NCBI GenBank assembly: GCA_022578965.1 | Contig: MU400581.1 | Span: 156,856 to 220,855, forward strand | Reading direction: 5' to 3' | Length of the DNA stretch: 64,000 nucleotides | Source: Xylaria sp. FL1777 | Lineage: Eukaryota > Ascomycota > Sordariomycetes > Xylariales > Xylariaceae | Shown here: positions 10,197 to 22,179 of the stretch, in pieces | How the letters are laid out: each line of letters starts with the position of its first letter | How positions within the stretch are numbered: the stretch's first letter is position 1 | Program-made: the position numbers and the translations under genes | The notes under the pieces: generated by a model | Seen by the model: only the letters and a program-made list of their open reading frames with translations | What the model was told of the DNA's origin: nothing | Database searches by the model: none

Positions 10197-11909
10197 TGTG
10201 CGACGGTGGAGTCTGCATAGATGCTGTTTGCGGAGATTGCCAGTTCAGTCCTGGGCTGTTGTTGCCGTCCAACCGAAACTGATTTAATCACGTCATTAAA
10301 TTCAAATCGCCCGAATTTATACTCCCTAGCAAAGTCAGCCTGGTTCATAGACACTAGTCACGGCCTCTCTATCGTTCAAAGAGAGTACCTAACTGATAAA
10401 GTGGCAATTCACTCTGCTGCTTATTGCTGTCAGATGAGACTGGGTTATGGCATTCATCGAAAACGTCAAGCTGGCCTGGATAACCTGACCTCAACTGAAG
10501 CCCAAACCTCCCTGCCTATCTGGAAGATCAAGAAGCAGGAACTCAGGGAACGTCAAAATATGGTGCACGGTTATTATCGAAGCCTCGAATGCAAGAAGCA
10601 AGGGGTAACTTACGGATAGCTCGTGGTGTCGTTTCGTACTCGGGGCTGGTTCAGTGAAGGAGTGTGAAATTGTGAAATCTCGAACGCGTCAAGGGAGATA
10701 TGTGGTGATGTATCTGTCGAGAGCGTTTGTAGGCTGCCGTGCTACTGGATCAGAGAAGAGATCCCGAATCGTAAGTCTGATGTCACATTACTCCCTGCTA
10801 AGAACCTTAGACAGCCTATATCTTGCGCCTTGGGACGGGTCGAATCGCGTATAGGCAGCAAATACACTCTGTTTCTGCTCAGATGTAAAACCATACTCCA
10901 TAGTAGGTGGTTCTGGAGACATCATGGGTCCTGTGCTGTTCAGTAGTCCCAGACGCCCAGCCTTGAATAGATAATTTTGGTGGGCAATAAGTAACAATAA
11001 GACTGATTATTCAAGAGCTCACGGCACTTGACGATTAGCCTTGAAGAATATTGACACGTTGGTAACTCACAATGCATGCGGTTGTTTGTTTTAAGACATT
11101 ATAGGGGATAGGCAAGACTCAGGAGTATCCAGTTGCGATACAAACTTACGTATTCGTTTGGTAACTTGGAACATAGTATACTGCGTAAGAGAACTTTGCC
11201 CGTCCATCTCTTTGAGCCGCAAATATGGATCGCAAGGTCCATGAATAAGACTGACCCCTCATTCGCTATAACATCACAGGTGCCGATCAACGTTGCCCCC
11301 ATTCGGATCAACTCCCTCCGCACTTAGGTAGTTAGTAATACTTGTACGACGTACAAAAGGGGGTTACAGGCCATGAGATTCCTCGTTCCTGTTGGGGTTT
11401 TAGATTCTTGTCGATGAGAAAACCAAGCCTGATGCGACGTTTGCTTCCTTGACGCCACTACAGTCAAACACGAGCCTATAGATGTATACACAAGCGGCCA
11501 GTCCACGATACATTCAGAGACCACCAAGCTGTCGAGTTGTCAAGGGAGCAGAAAATATAGGAGAGGTCTTGGCACTCTATGAGCGCTAGAATGGCCAGGT
11601 GGCCCCTTTTTCATTGCTTTTATGATCTTTACTAGCAATTTTCAAGCTAGATCCGAGATGATCTTAGCCGCACGCGCGTGTAAAGTCTTACTTAGCTCCT
11701 TGTGTCGACACGCCGTATGGGTTGGGGAACAACAATAGTTAGGAGGCTCTTTTCCCTATCCTCTCACATTTCTGGTAATCTAGACCTGGAAAAAAACTAA
11801 CATCTGGCTTGTTAGCTAACAAAATGCAACCAAGATTAGTTACACGATTGGAGCACCATGATAAGCCAAGGTAAGCAACTACTAATTCACTGCAGTTCAG
11901 GCTTTTAAT
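10197..11909. other. 1.7-kb gene-poor stretch
   Basis: Several frames of 60-130 codons occur on both strands, but none has a domain, a signal peptide, plausible splicing or coding-like composition. I see no gene here. It may hold worn transposon sequence following the HTH ORF. Confidence 0.45.
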
Positions 11910-13170
11910 CTACAAACGACTTGTCCTCCCCTTGGGTTCCTCTAAAAATTGTAGGTTGACCGGCGAGATCGCCTTCCCTGTCTCGAAGTAACTGACAATG
12001 TTCTGCATGCCCAGCGCTTCGAAGCCGATGTGGGAATCGATAGATGCACCGGCATTATGTGAGAGCAGTTCTACGTTCTTCATTGCCGCTAATTCGGGGT
12101 TGACTTGCGGCTCGTACTCATGTACATCAAGTCCCGCGGCAGCAATATGTCCCGACTTCAGAGCATCAATGAGCGCAGCTTCGTCAATCAGCTTGCCACG
12201 AGCGATGTTGACGATTCGAGAACCAGGCTTGAGTTTGCGGAGCAAGGGGGCTGACAGAAGCTTGTCTCCACCGAATGGCGTCGCGACAACCACGCAATCC
12301 GCTTTGCCTAGGAGCCCCTCGAGCTCTTTCTCGTATACGGCTTGGGTCTCTGCCTCGATATTCGACGGCATGCGCACAATATCGTTATATAAGATTTTCA
12401 TGTCGAGGGCACGGTGTGCCTTCTCAGCGATGCGGCGCCCTATGCGCCCGTAGCCTATTATTCCGAGCGTGTGGCCTGACGGGTTCCGGCTTATAGATGC
12501 CAGGTTGCGGTTTGCGTCTACAAACTGGTCCACGGAAGCCGATCGAGCCGCGATTGCGGACCACGGAAGTTGACGGAAAGCGCTTATTATGAGATACAGT
12601 GCCACGTCGGCGACACTCTCCGTACATGCCGCTGCCGCATTGCAGTAGATGACGCCTGGAATAAAGGCAGTCTCTGTCAGCCTAAAATATTTCTCCCAGC
12701 AGTGTAGCATAGCAAGCTGTCAGAGACACAAGAGAAAGGTAAGAGAGATGTCTAAGAGCTTACCCTTCTTTGCCATAGCCTTCGTATCAACCCAATCAAA
12801 GCCAGCTCCAGCGCTTGCGAAGATACGGCACGAGTCAGGCAATAGTGATATTAGCTCCTCATCCCAGTTGCCCATTTCACCCCCAGTATTCCAGAATGGT
12901 CGATACAAGGCCACGAAATCGCCGAATTTCTTGGATTGTAAGGCTGCTTTGAAGTCATTTCGGTTCATGCTGGCCAAGTTGTGCTACTCAGTATGACGGT
13001 CATATTGTTTTGCCAAAAGAAAAAAAAAAGATAAAAATAAACTATAGCAGAGGGCCACGGTGAACTCACCTATAAGACCTTCGAACGTCGAATTTGGCTT
13101 GAAATTCGGCGTACGCGTCGTGGTTCCAGCGGATGTCATCACCCAGATGAAGAACAATCGGTTTTCCCAT
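11910..13170 (-). CDS. D-2-hydroxyacid dehydrogenase, NAD(P)-dependent
   Basis: Three exons read on the minus strand (13170-13070, 12969-12764, 12655-11910) give 350 residues from MGKPIVLHLGDDIRW. The Rossmann motif GYGRIG sits in LGIIGYGRIGRRIAEKA. The catalytic Arg lies in VNIARGKLID, the assisting Glu in LDVHEYEPQV and the catalytic His in ELLSHNAGAS, so all signature residues of the D-isomer-specific 2-hydroxyacid dehydrogenases are present. The family reduces 2-keto acids such as glyoxylate, hydroxypyruvate or 2-ketoisocaproate; the substrate cannot be read from sequence alone. The length fits a single-domain-pair soluble enzyme with no ACT domain. The second intron acceptor (TTCCAG at 12661-12656) was chosen because it alone rebuilds the conserved KKGVIYCNAAAACTESVAD region. 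Confidence 0.88.
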
Positions 13171-14247
13171 TCTGATGGTTGCTTAATCAATTAATCAAGA
13201 GTTTACTGTGCTAGTTCGCTATGACCCCTTCGATTAAATTTCACAACTTCACAATATTAACATATCAAGTTGCGAACGTAACTAGACCAACAAATCTCCA
13301 AAGAAGGAAGATTTCGAGGATTTCGAGTTCTTATATTAGGAGAGCTCAAGCTCTAGCTCCCTCCAGTTCTGCTATTGGCCTGCTCACCCAGGGACTCTCT
13401 TCTCCACCGTTGGTGCATTGAGCTAGGCTACTTTCGGTAACACGACCCTTGCTGCAGATCCGACCTGTAACCCTGACTGGCCAATGTAGCAAGCTACTTG
13501 CCTTTCCCCATGCACTAAGGCTCCGCAACGGGCGCTACTGCGTTAACTTCTCCACAAAACAAATAACCTTGGCGATAATAGACATTGCGATTCGGCGATT
13601 TTGGCCTCATCTGTCGATCTGTGGTCTAGTCGCGTAAGTTCAGAGGGTCTCAAAGTGGCAGTTTCTTCCTAACGAGGCCATCTGGGCAGTGGGAGATGAT
13701 TTACCTGTTTAAATAGAGCACAGCGAATTCCGAGATATAGGCGACTGTTCAACAAGCACACCTTGCCCCAGACTCTGGATTTTAGTTAGCTTGAGACTGG
13801 GGGAAGTTTGCTGGGCCCTAGTAACATTGCGAATGCATTAATTCGCAATCGTCAAGAGTAAGTCACTAAAGAATTTCTCACAGCTCTTTAACGCTCATGT
13901 AACCGTATATTTCAAACTCACAAATTCTATAATTCTTTGGGCGATTCTTTTTGTTGATGGGTACCAGCTGCAAGTTTTCAATGGAAACACTGACTGTCGT
14001 GGGGGCTCTGTTCTCCTGGGACAAGAAAAGATAATTGAACATGTCGCCTGATTTTTTATTATACCTTTCATTCATTACACTACACTATGTTACTGCTGCT
14101 GTGGTCTCTTGGCAGATATTTTTATTCGCCTTTAATTGTATATTACCTAGGGGCTGAACTTGAGGTCACGTGAGGTATATAAGCTCATGGATGTTCAACT
14201 AGAGAAACGACGGACTATATGAGCTCAATAGATTGACCTTAGAGAGC
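13171..14247. other. Intergenic
   Basis: No gene seen. Near the right end a CACGTG E-box (14167-14172) precedes a TATATAAG element (14177-14184), together resembling the promoter of the degraded coiled-coil gene that follows. Confidence 0.45.
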
Positions 14248-14283
14248 ATGTTTCAAATCTTCACGAAGTGTTAATAGATCAAC

Positions 14284-15646
14284 TTGGTTCGTATAATGCT
14301 TTTCGCTATTAGTTGCTCACGGCCCTTCCCGAATGACTCTCTAGCAGGTGTGTTCAATAACGAAGAGCGAAGGCGAGAGAGAGAGATTAAAGCAGGCCGA
14401 GACAAGACAGAGTCTCTAGAAGAGAGAGTCAAATCACTGATGCGGGAACAGTCAGTGATCAAGAATGATCTATCAAGCCAGAAGAATCTGAGGAGAGAGA
14501 TCTTAGGGTATGCATCTGCGAACCGTCCAAGGGGATACAACAGAAGAGTTGGAACAAGAGAGAGCTAATCTGCGCCGAGCTTGGCTTAGGGAAGCGGCCG
14601 AACAATCCAGATTCAGTGTCGCTGATCAAGAGGACAGAGACCGGCGGGATAATGCCAGTGATGAGTAATCCTCTGAATGATGGCGGGGGAGCCCTCGAAT
14701 CCTTTCAGGTCGAGCTACGCACAAGAAACGAATGAACATAAGCAGCGAGCTTTGAAGCGAGGTGTCGAACATCAAAAGAATTTGGACCACTAAGATCAAA
14801 GATCCGTTCTCTTGAGCAAGAACCAGAAGTTGTTTAGCGCAAGATACGAAGAACTGATGACCCGTCTACGAAAGATAGGGATGTCGCACTGCGGAAGAGA
14901 ATCGAAGAATCGGCTCAAGAAGCCGAAGGTAGTGAAGCCAAGATTGAAAAAGGGCATGAAAAGTTTAAAGAGGCCGCGAAGATCCTCCTAAGCAATGAGG
15001 AGATGCTGGACTACGTGGTAATTAAACTCCAAACCACAACAACAAGCAAGAGAAGCAATGACCCATGTCGAAACTAATGAGTTAATAGGTTAAATACAAA
15101 CGGCTCGTTCCGGATTTACGTAGTCACCTCGCAGTTCTAGAGACACATATTAGATCACTGGTGACATATCTAGATGAGTTCCTGAGCATTATCCCGAAAG
15201 GGGTAGAAAGAACCGACAAGTTTCTCGTCGGCATGAGATACAACGACGAAACTAGGGTATTCGCGCAAACGAATCGATCGCAGGAAGATATTAGAGTAGG
15301 TAGCTACTCTTAGAGATCAATTTATGGCACGTTATACTAACTATACCATACAGGAGTTAGTTGAGGATGCAACCATGTCAGAGGAGACCTGTAACCAAAT
15401 GTATCAGAAGGCTTTCGCAAATGTGGCGCCAATGGGGTGAGGGGCAGGGCCGCACGATTGTTGCCATGAAAGGCGCTTCAGACATGGTAGGAACCGCCCC
15501 CCCTTTAGAACCTCTTGCTTCTTTACATCTTTTCCTCGCTTGGATGATCTGACCGCCCCATAGGAGCTAACTCGCTTGATTGAGTGTTTGAACAAAAGTC
15601 ATCAGGGTGTCATAGTCTCACCCGAGGTCATTAACATCGCTAAGTA
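14284..15646 (+). pseudogene. Decayed coiled-coil protein gene
   Basis: Short segments with strong coding character follow one another on the plus strand but cannot be joined into one frame. They include NNEERRREREIKAGRDK (14359 on), EELEQERANLRRAWLREAAE (from 14540, after a plausible intron), a segment with KIEKGHEKFKEAAKILL (around 14950), DYV joined to VKYKRLVPDLRSHLAVLE across an intron near 15018-15088, and GRTIVAMKGASDM joined to ELTRLIECLNKSHQ across an intron at 15488-15563. In-frame stops (for example near 14666, 14793 and 14836) and a frame change near 15440 break it. The predicted protein was charged and largely alpha-helical, with heptad-like spacing. I do not recognise the family. 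It could be an active gene with unusual splicing, but the repeated stops favour decay. Confidence 0.5.
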
Positions 15647-15989
15647 GAGGTCTGATAGCTGGGTAAAGCAGCTAATAAGGCTGTCAAGCCGTAGGCGCTC
15701 AGCGGTAGAGCTACCTGCGCAAGAAGAATTGCTTTAGTGGAGAATGAGCCAGCAATAGTTTGGTATATGTGCTTATGAGAATCTGTGCTTGAAAGTTTAT
15801 CGGCTTCGTCCTCAGCCTTTAGAAGTTCTGGCCGCATAATCAACATGTCGATAATAAGGCGAAGGAGAAATCGAGAATACGTAGTAGCGGCTGCACAGAA
15901 TAAGTCACAGAGGTTCAATCACTAGGGCCTCACGAAAGTGGCAAAGTAATCAATATGACTAGGCTGTTAAGAACTCGTATGTTCCTAAT

Positions 15990-17866
15990 TTAGCCAGTCA
16001 ATAACCTCTTGACGATGATGTACCAAGGTGGCCTCGATCTCTTCTCAGTGTCCTCTCCGTCTGAATGAGCCAAGCTACCGGCTAGATGCTCTCGCCTCCC
16101 AGTCACAAGATCAACCTCCGCTAATGATACGAGCTTGGTTCCCTTGAAAAATTTCCAGAACAGATATAGCAGAGTGAAGATGACGAGGACGATATAATCA
16201 AAGACGAAATCCACAGCCGCAAATCCTCCGATGAAGACTGAATACCCCGAGATAAAGACCAGGAAAATATTGAGGAGGACCACAAACCAGGTTCCATATG
16301 GATGGAACAGGGCCTTGTACGGCAACTCGTCAATACTGTATCCTTGCAGAACCCAAGCCTTACGCATCCGCAAGTGCGTGATCCCTATGAACGCCCACGC
16401 GACGAAGGTCGCGGCTCCTGAGATGCTGACCAGGTAGCCGAAGACTTTTCCGGGGCTCGAAGCAATATTGAGGAGCGCGATAAGTCCGAGGGTGTTAGAG
16501 AACACGATAGCCCTGACAGGAATACCATTTTTACTCGTCTTCGCGAAGAATCTGGGTGCGCGCCCCTGACTTGCGAGCGCAACAAGGCTTCTTGATGCAA
16601 CATAAATGGCACTGTTAACAGAGCTGAACTGTGCTGTGATCATCACAACATTTAGCAGATTTCCCGCACCGCCCCAGCCCGCGTTCACCAGTGCGATCGT
16701 CCAAGGAGAGAGCGCCGATTTGCTGGTTCCTGTGAGGAGGTCCGGGCTGTTGTAGGGGACTATGATGCCAGCGAAAAATACCAACCCTATGAAGATGATG
16801 AGGATCCTCCAGAAGGTCTGTCGAATTGCACTAGGAAGATCCCGTTTTGGATCTTTGCTTTCGGCCGCAGTCATGGCCAACATCTCTGTTCCAGAGTAGT
16901 AGACGGCCGCGAGGACGAAGGTTTTACCGAAACCGTTGATCCCATGTGCAATGGCACCCGGGTCTCTCCAATACCTAAAGCCGATGTATTCTCCTCCTAT
17001 AGCACCAGTATTGACTAATATCGCAACCAAGAATCCGCCGAGCACGGTGAATAGTTTCCACGCAGCCAGCCAGAACTCCATCTCGCCATAGAAGACAATG
17101 CCGAGCAAGGAAGTAGCCTGGAACAACGCCCAGAAGATCAAGATCCACCCATAAGACGGAACGGGCGTCTTCCAGAACCCTAGAATTAGGGAGATGTTGT
17201 TGTAATCATTCGCGATGTTCGTAACCCACTGATACCAGTAGTTCCAGCCAAGACTGAAGCCGAAAGCCGGATCGACGAAGCGGCCCGCTAGTTCGATAAA
17301 AGCGCCCTGCACGGGAAATAGCGTAGACATCTCGCCCAGGCTCTGCATCACGAAGTACACGTCCACGCCTATGATGATGAAGCTGATCAGAGCGCCGACG
17401 GGACCGCTATAGGCGACGGCCGAACCCTATATAAATTCAGATGTTAAAAACTATGGTTTATTCCCGTAGCATAAACTTCATGTATTTTTAGAACTTGCTC
17501 AGTAATATACAGGGAGCATGCGGCAGTGAAACCACTGCCAAAACAGGAAATAGAGGACTCAGGTATGCGTACTGTTCCATACCATATTGAGGCGCCGACA
17601 ATGCCGCCAAAGGCAATCATTTGCTATTATTTTGCTATTGATCAGCCTACGAAATCATCCGCGGATCCATTTCGAGGGCAGTCTATGCTTACCAGGTGCC
17701 GACTCTTCAAACCGCGCTGCAGTCCATCATCAATGACATTGCCGTTGTCGGCGACTGCAGTTCCATGTGAATCCTCGCTCGTGACGGCAACATTGTCAAT
17801 CTTCTCAGAGCTTGTTGACCGCTTCTCCGTATCGACTCCATCCGAAGATGGCGTGCTAATCTCCAT
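15990..17866 (-). CDS. Amino-acid permease, APC/YAT family
   Basis: Three minus-strand exons (17866-17693, 17623-17573, 17426-15990) give 553 residues. A hydrophilic N-terminus leads into LQRGLKSRHL, then a 17-codon exon (QMIAFGGIVGASIWYGT) and GSAVAYSGPVGALISF. Together these rebuild TM1 and the signature helix of fungal amino-acid permeases. About twelve hydrophobic segments follow, including GEMSTLFPVQGAFIELAGRF, which carries the conserved acidic residue and Pro of TM3, and the family's YYSGTEMLAMTAAESKDPKR loop. The protein should sit in the plasma membrane and import amino acids by proton symport. Substrate range is not evident. The middle exon was needed to restore the frame and matches the family spacing, which supports this model. 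Confidence 0.9.
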
Positions 17867-18898
17867 TGGGTGTTATCTACATAAGTTGGTCGACCACAAG
17901 CTGTAGGCAGAACAATGAAGCACCAAGTAACACAGATCTAGAAGCAGGCAGAGGCATACATAACAAGACACTATATATACTCTCTATACACCCCAGGGAA
18001 TCTGTAGATTTTTATGGAGTTGGTTACGTACCAATCTGTTGGCGCATCCATACACGGGGATGGTGTGCTATCTTGTAGAACCGCCTACATCTTCATCCCG
18101 TTTCCGCAATACCTACCCCACTCCGCTTATCAGAGCCTGCAGATCTCGACTGCGTCGATTTTCAGAGATACGCCTTGGCCGGAATAGGGAAGCTCGCTTC
18201 ATGGCGCCATATCTCTAGAAGGTGAGACCATACCGAGGTCTGCCCCGGAGTTCTCTATTCACCGCCGTCGCAACTTTCGGCCACGGGCAACTAACGTGGC
18301 CGCATAGGCAACAGGGTGTATGTTACTTGTCCAAGATTCAACAGCTGAATTGAAATGCAGATGGATAGATGGATTGACGCATGGTGGAAGATTGTGCTGG
18401 AGAGTGAGCGGTTGGGTGAGTTTATATCTTATAAAAGAGCTGAGCTTTATATCAGTACAACACTAGCTTCATGATAAGCTATCGAGCCTAGGTAGGATTG
18501 TTAGGCGGGGCTTATAGCGAACCGGTTGAACACAACTCTTCCGAGTATCAAGGCCGGCTATGTATGGTCACCGTTCTGAGTGGTGTGAACAGTTGATTAT
18601 GTCAACTTTTTGCGACGTTAAGAAGTTGTGAGATATGGCTTCAGTAACGAAGGTGTGCTCCCAGGCGAATTCGCTGAGAAGGTATGTTTAAGATACCAAG
18701 CTTCATATAAATAATCCACTTATTCTAAAAATGGATAAGTCCGGGGTATATTCGAGATCAGAGGAGCGGCAGGCATGAATCAACCTCTCGCCCAGATTTT
18801 GTACAGCATATGTGGTATATCATTGTTTTATGACAAGGTTTCGGCCAAGTGACTAGGTAGTCGTAAGTCATCGCAAGCGATATCGCGGCGGGGGATCT
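17867..18898. other. Intergenic / permease promoter region
   Basis: No gene seen. It includes the upstream region of the permease (minus strand) and the 3' flank of COQ3. Confidence 0.5.
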
Positions 18899-20035
18899 CT
18901 ACTCTGGAAGTCTCCTGACGGCGAAAAAGTAGTTCCCAGTCTTCTCGCTTCCACTAACCTCCTTCCATCCAACTCCAGGCACAAAAACCACGCCCATACA
19001 TCTTGGTTCCGCCCATCCAGACCTACTCTGGAGGAAATGTTGCCGAAGCTCGTCTTCGTTGATGTATTTATTCCAGTCGTGCGTGCCTCGCGGAACTATC
19101 CGTAACAGGTCCTCGGCAATGACATTCGTTGTTAACCAGCTGGCCCAGGTGCGCGCGATCGTGCTGAGCACAAGCCAGCCGCCCGGGCGCACGAACGGCG
19201 TAACGCGATCCAAGAACGCCGCTGGATTGGTGACATGCTCCACTACTTCAAAGACGGAGACGATGTCGTACCCATCCTGCCGTGGGTTCGCAGGTACGGG
19301 CAGTTCCTCGATTGACGTATTCTGGTATCGCAGCTTCGAAGCAAGAGCAGGGTCGCGTCGCGCGTGTGCCTTTGCGACGGTCAGAACCTCCGGGCTTGGG
19401 TCAATCGCAGTTACGGACGACGTCGAGGCCAGCCGCGCTGCGGATTCGGCAAAGATGCCGCCACCGCACCCGATGTCGAGATATCGTAGCCCCGTCGACG
19501 GGTAAAAGTCGGAGGAGGGGTCGGGAACGGAGGCTCGACATGAACGTATGAAGTCGTGACGTAATGGGTTCATCAGATGTAATATACGTGAGGGACCCTG
19601 GGGATCCCACCATGAGGAGGCGAGCGCATTGAAGTGAGACACCTCGTCAGGTGAGACGGTCGTGAAGGTTGAATCTGTCGAGCTCGAGCTCGATGTTTCC
19701 GTGCCGCCCACGTTTGAGGTCGATGCGAAGGAGCGGAGAGCCGGTCTCCTGGACAATGGAGGAGTCGACGGTATGGGCGTAAGACTGTATCTTGTGCTAG
19801 ATAAGCGCTCGTTATTCGCGATAGAGGCACGCCTTGATGTGAAGCCCCTCCATGTTTGCTTCATTGGTTTAATTGGCCGCTGTCGGGCTATACGATGTAT
19901 CACTCGAACATTTTGTCCTATGCGTGGCTCCATGTCTGTTGCCGGCCCTCCTCCTGTCGGTGTCTCCGGGTAGAGCTCCAAATTAAGCTCGGGAAAAGGT
20001 TGGGATGTTGCAGGTTGAATATCCAGATAAAACAT
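18899..20035 (-). CDS. COQ3: Ubiquinone biosynthesis O-methyltransferase COQ3
   Basis: One exon of up to 378 residues. The methyltransferase core begins at SHFNALASSWWDPQGP, the COQ3/UbiG hallmark, followed by motif I LRYLDIGCGGGIFAES (SAM binding), the acidic residue of motif II in VTAIDPS, and VFEVVEHVTNP and PGGWLVLSTIARTWAS further on. It would carry out both O-methylations of the coenzyme Q ring on the matrix side of the mitochondrial inner membrane. The first in-frame ATG gives an acidic N-terminus. The ATG at codon 58 (position 19864) yields MKQTWRGFTSRRASIANN, a much better mitochondrial presequence and a 321-residue protein, and may be the real start. It is divergent from RIB3 across a 630-bp promoter region. 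Confidence 0.92.
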   Translation of the reverse strand: MFYLDIQPATSQPFPELNLELYPETPTGGGPATDMEPRIGQNVRVIHRIARQRPIKPMKQTWRGFTSRRASIANNERLSSTRYSLTPIPSTPPLSRRPALRSFASTSNVGGTETSSSSSTDSTFTTVSPDEVSHFNALASSWWDPQGPSRILHLMNPLRHDFIRSCRASVPDPSSDFYPSTGLRYLDIGCGGGIFAESAARLASTSSVTAIDPSPEVLTVAKAHARRDPALASKLRYQNTSIEELPVPANPRQDGYDIVSVFEVVEHVTNPAAFLDRVTPFVRPGGWLVLSTIARTWASWLTTNVIAEDLLRIVPRGTHDWNKYINEDELRQHFLQSRSGWAEPRCMGVVFVPGVGWKEVSGSEKTGNYFFAVRRLPE

Positions 20036-20665
20036 ACTTCAGCTAAGGTACTGGCTGGAGTCATGGAATTGTTCTAGAAGGCAGGTACCTAGTCGAGTGG
20101 GCCAGCTAGGTACTCCAGTACTTCGCTATACTACCATAGACAGGTGCAATATTTAGTCCCTCCTCTACTGTGGTGTACCTACTAAGCATTGCAATTCGAC
20201 ACCGATCCCCGAGGGCCGAGGGATTGCCCGATGTTTGTCAGCGTCAGTCATGCAACGCTGTTAGCGCTACTACTTGCTTACCTTAGTGCTCTGTAGCTTA
20301 CAGTATTGTGACGCAGTATCCGCTGAGGCGTGGGGCGAACCGCCCCGCGTACGACTCGGTAACTTTTGACTCTTCAAGTAAGCATCGACAGATTCACATT
20401 TTACTTACGAGGGTTCCCTCAACCTTCTCAACCTCCTATCTTCGCAAGTCGCACACCGTAACACACTGCTTCATCTCTTCCCCGCTTTGTTGTTAGCTAG
20501 CTTCCACCTTTCTCTGCTGTCTCCTTCATTCGTCTCATACTCAGCGCCTCACATTTCTAGAACTACTCATGATCCAATCCTTCTCGACTCTTTACTAGAT
20601 AGGCAGCATTCAAACGCAATTGAAGAATTATATCATCATATATCTCCAAAGACATTACTAGAAAC
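20036..20665. promoter_or_regulatory. Divergent promoter between COQ3 and RIB3
   Basis: This gene-free stretch separates the two divergent genes. It holds paired TAGGTACC words (20083-20113) near the COQ3 side and a long pyrimidine-rich tract (about 20465-20530) that probably marks RIB3 transcription initiation. No specific operator was identified. Confidence 0.45.
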
Positions 20666-21425
20666 ATGCCTTCTGCTACAATTGATCAAAACAGGTTCGA
20701 TAACATACCGGACACAATCGCAGCTTTCCGTACGTTTCTTCTGCTGCGTTTCTCTCTCTTCGCCAAGACTAACAAACACTTGCTCCATAGGCAATGGCGA
20801 ATTCATAGTAGTAATGGACGACCCCGGCCGAGAAAACGAAGGCGACCTCATCATTGCTGCTGAGGACGTCTCCGCCGAGCAAATGGCGTTTATGGTTCGG
20901 CACTCGTCGGGCTATGTCTGCGCACCTATACCGGCCGCCCGCACTGAGTACCTCGAATTACCACAGATGGTGCCCAACAGCCAGGATCCACGCGGCACCG
21001 CCTATACGATCTCGGTCGACGCCGCCGACCCATCCGTTACCACCGGCATCGGCGCCCATGACCGCGCCTTGGCCGTCAGACGCCTAGCTGATCCGAATGC
21101 TACGGCCGCGAGCTTCCGCCGTCCTGGCCACGTGCTCCCGCTTCGCGCCGTGTCGGGCGGCGTGCGGGCACGGAGAGGTCATACTGAAGCTGCTATCGAT
21201 TTTTGCCGCCTAGCCGGCAAGGCCGAGGCCGCTGCTATATGTGAGATTGTTGACGACGGTGAAGAGGTTGTGGGACAGGCAATCCGGCGGGACCCGGGCA
21301 TGCTGAGGGGCGAGGGCTGCATTGCATTTGCGAGGAAATGGAATCTAAAAGTCTGCACGATTGAAGATCTGGTCAATTACCTGGAAAAGACAGAAGGCAA
21401 GCTTGATACGAACGGAACATCGTGA
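20666..21425 (+). CDS. RIB3: 3,4-Dihydroxy-2-butanone 4-phosphate synthase
   Basis: Two exons (20666-20729, 20791-21425) give 232 residues; the intron has a CTAAC branch-like site and closes the frame as AAFRNGEFIVVMDD. Signature elements are all present: DDPGRENEGDLIIAAE (acidic Mg2+/catalytic loop), the THR-type loop region around GIGAHDRA, SFRRPGHVLPLRA, and GGVRARRGHTEAAIDFCRLA. The enzyme converts ribulose 5-phosphate to formate and the four-carbon precursor of riboflavin. The length matches stand-alone fungal RIB3; no GTP cyclohydrolase domain is fused. The start at MPSATIDQNRFD is preferred over the long upstream open frame because it fits the family's N-terminus. Confidence 0.95.
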
Positions 21426-22179
21426 GCAAGACATGTTAGACGAGACTGTTGCGCCAGATTCAACAAAATTGGTGATCGAATTCTTGCATATAGGTATGAT
21501 GATCTCAAGGGGCAAACCGCCATCCTGCCATCGGAAAGATATTGTGTATATACGGCGTTGGTACATGTATAAAAGGGAATAGAGTCCACACTCCAATAAA
21601 TCATGCATTTGATTTCTCGGCATACTACGGTGGACTCGGGCAAGGGGTTCTCTACGCCCCCGTGGTACCGCGATACCTCTCCAGGTCAGCAAGTATTCCA
21701 TTCAATATTTGCTGTAAATTTTATAGCCGCTCGTAGAAAATTCGTAGGGAAGCTTCTGATTACTCTTAAAATCTAGATTACGTGACTTGCCCCGGTCTCC
21801 GCACCGAGTATGGTGTATGAACCACTGTCTTGGCGACCCGGTTTATTCCGCCGGGTATGCCGTCTATCCTTTCGATAAACACGAATACCCGTGTAGACGA
21901 GAGCCCGCACGGGTAATGGAAATACAAGATATGTAGGTACCACCCTATCATGAGGACTCCAGGTTAATTCAGACTGAGCTTATATAGAAATTATAGGGTT
22001 AAATTGAATTCATGCAAAATTCCACTATAGATTCTCTATGGTTCTATTCTGTTTCATCACTATCCTCCTCCAACTATTCCAACTACTATTACCTACTCAG
22101 AGTCGAGTAAAGTCTAGCCTCAAACGTCAATTATTCCCGCAACCCTTATGTTTAACCCTTTATAGATGAGAGAAAAAAC
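21426..22179. other. Intergenic
   Basis: No gene seen between RIB3 and the polyketide synthase relic. Confidence 0.5.

Noticed and set aside
10221..10619. 132-codon plus-strand frame
   Set aside because: No domain, no promoter or leader features, and a composition unlike neighbouring genes; probably chance in gene-poor DNA.
15640..15918. 92-codon minus-strand frame
   Set aside because: It overlaps the end of the coiled-coil relic, has no homology I can recognise and lacks a plausible start context.
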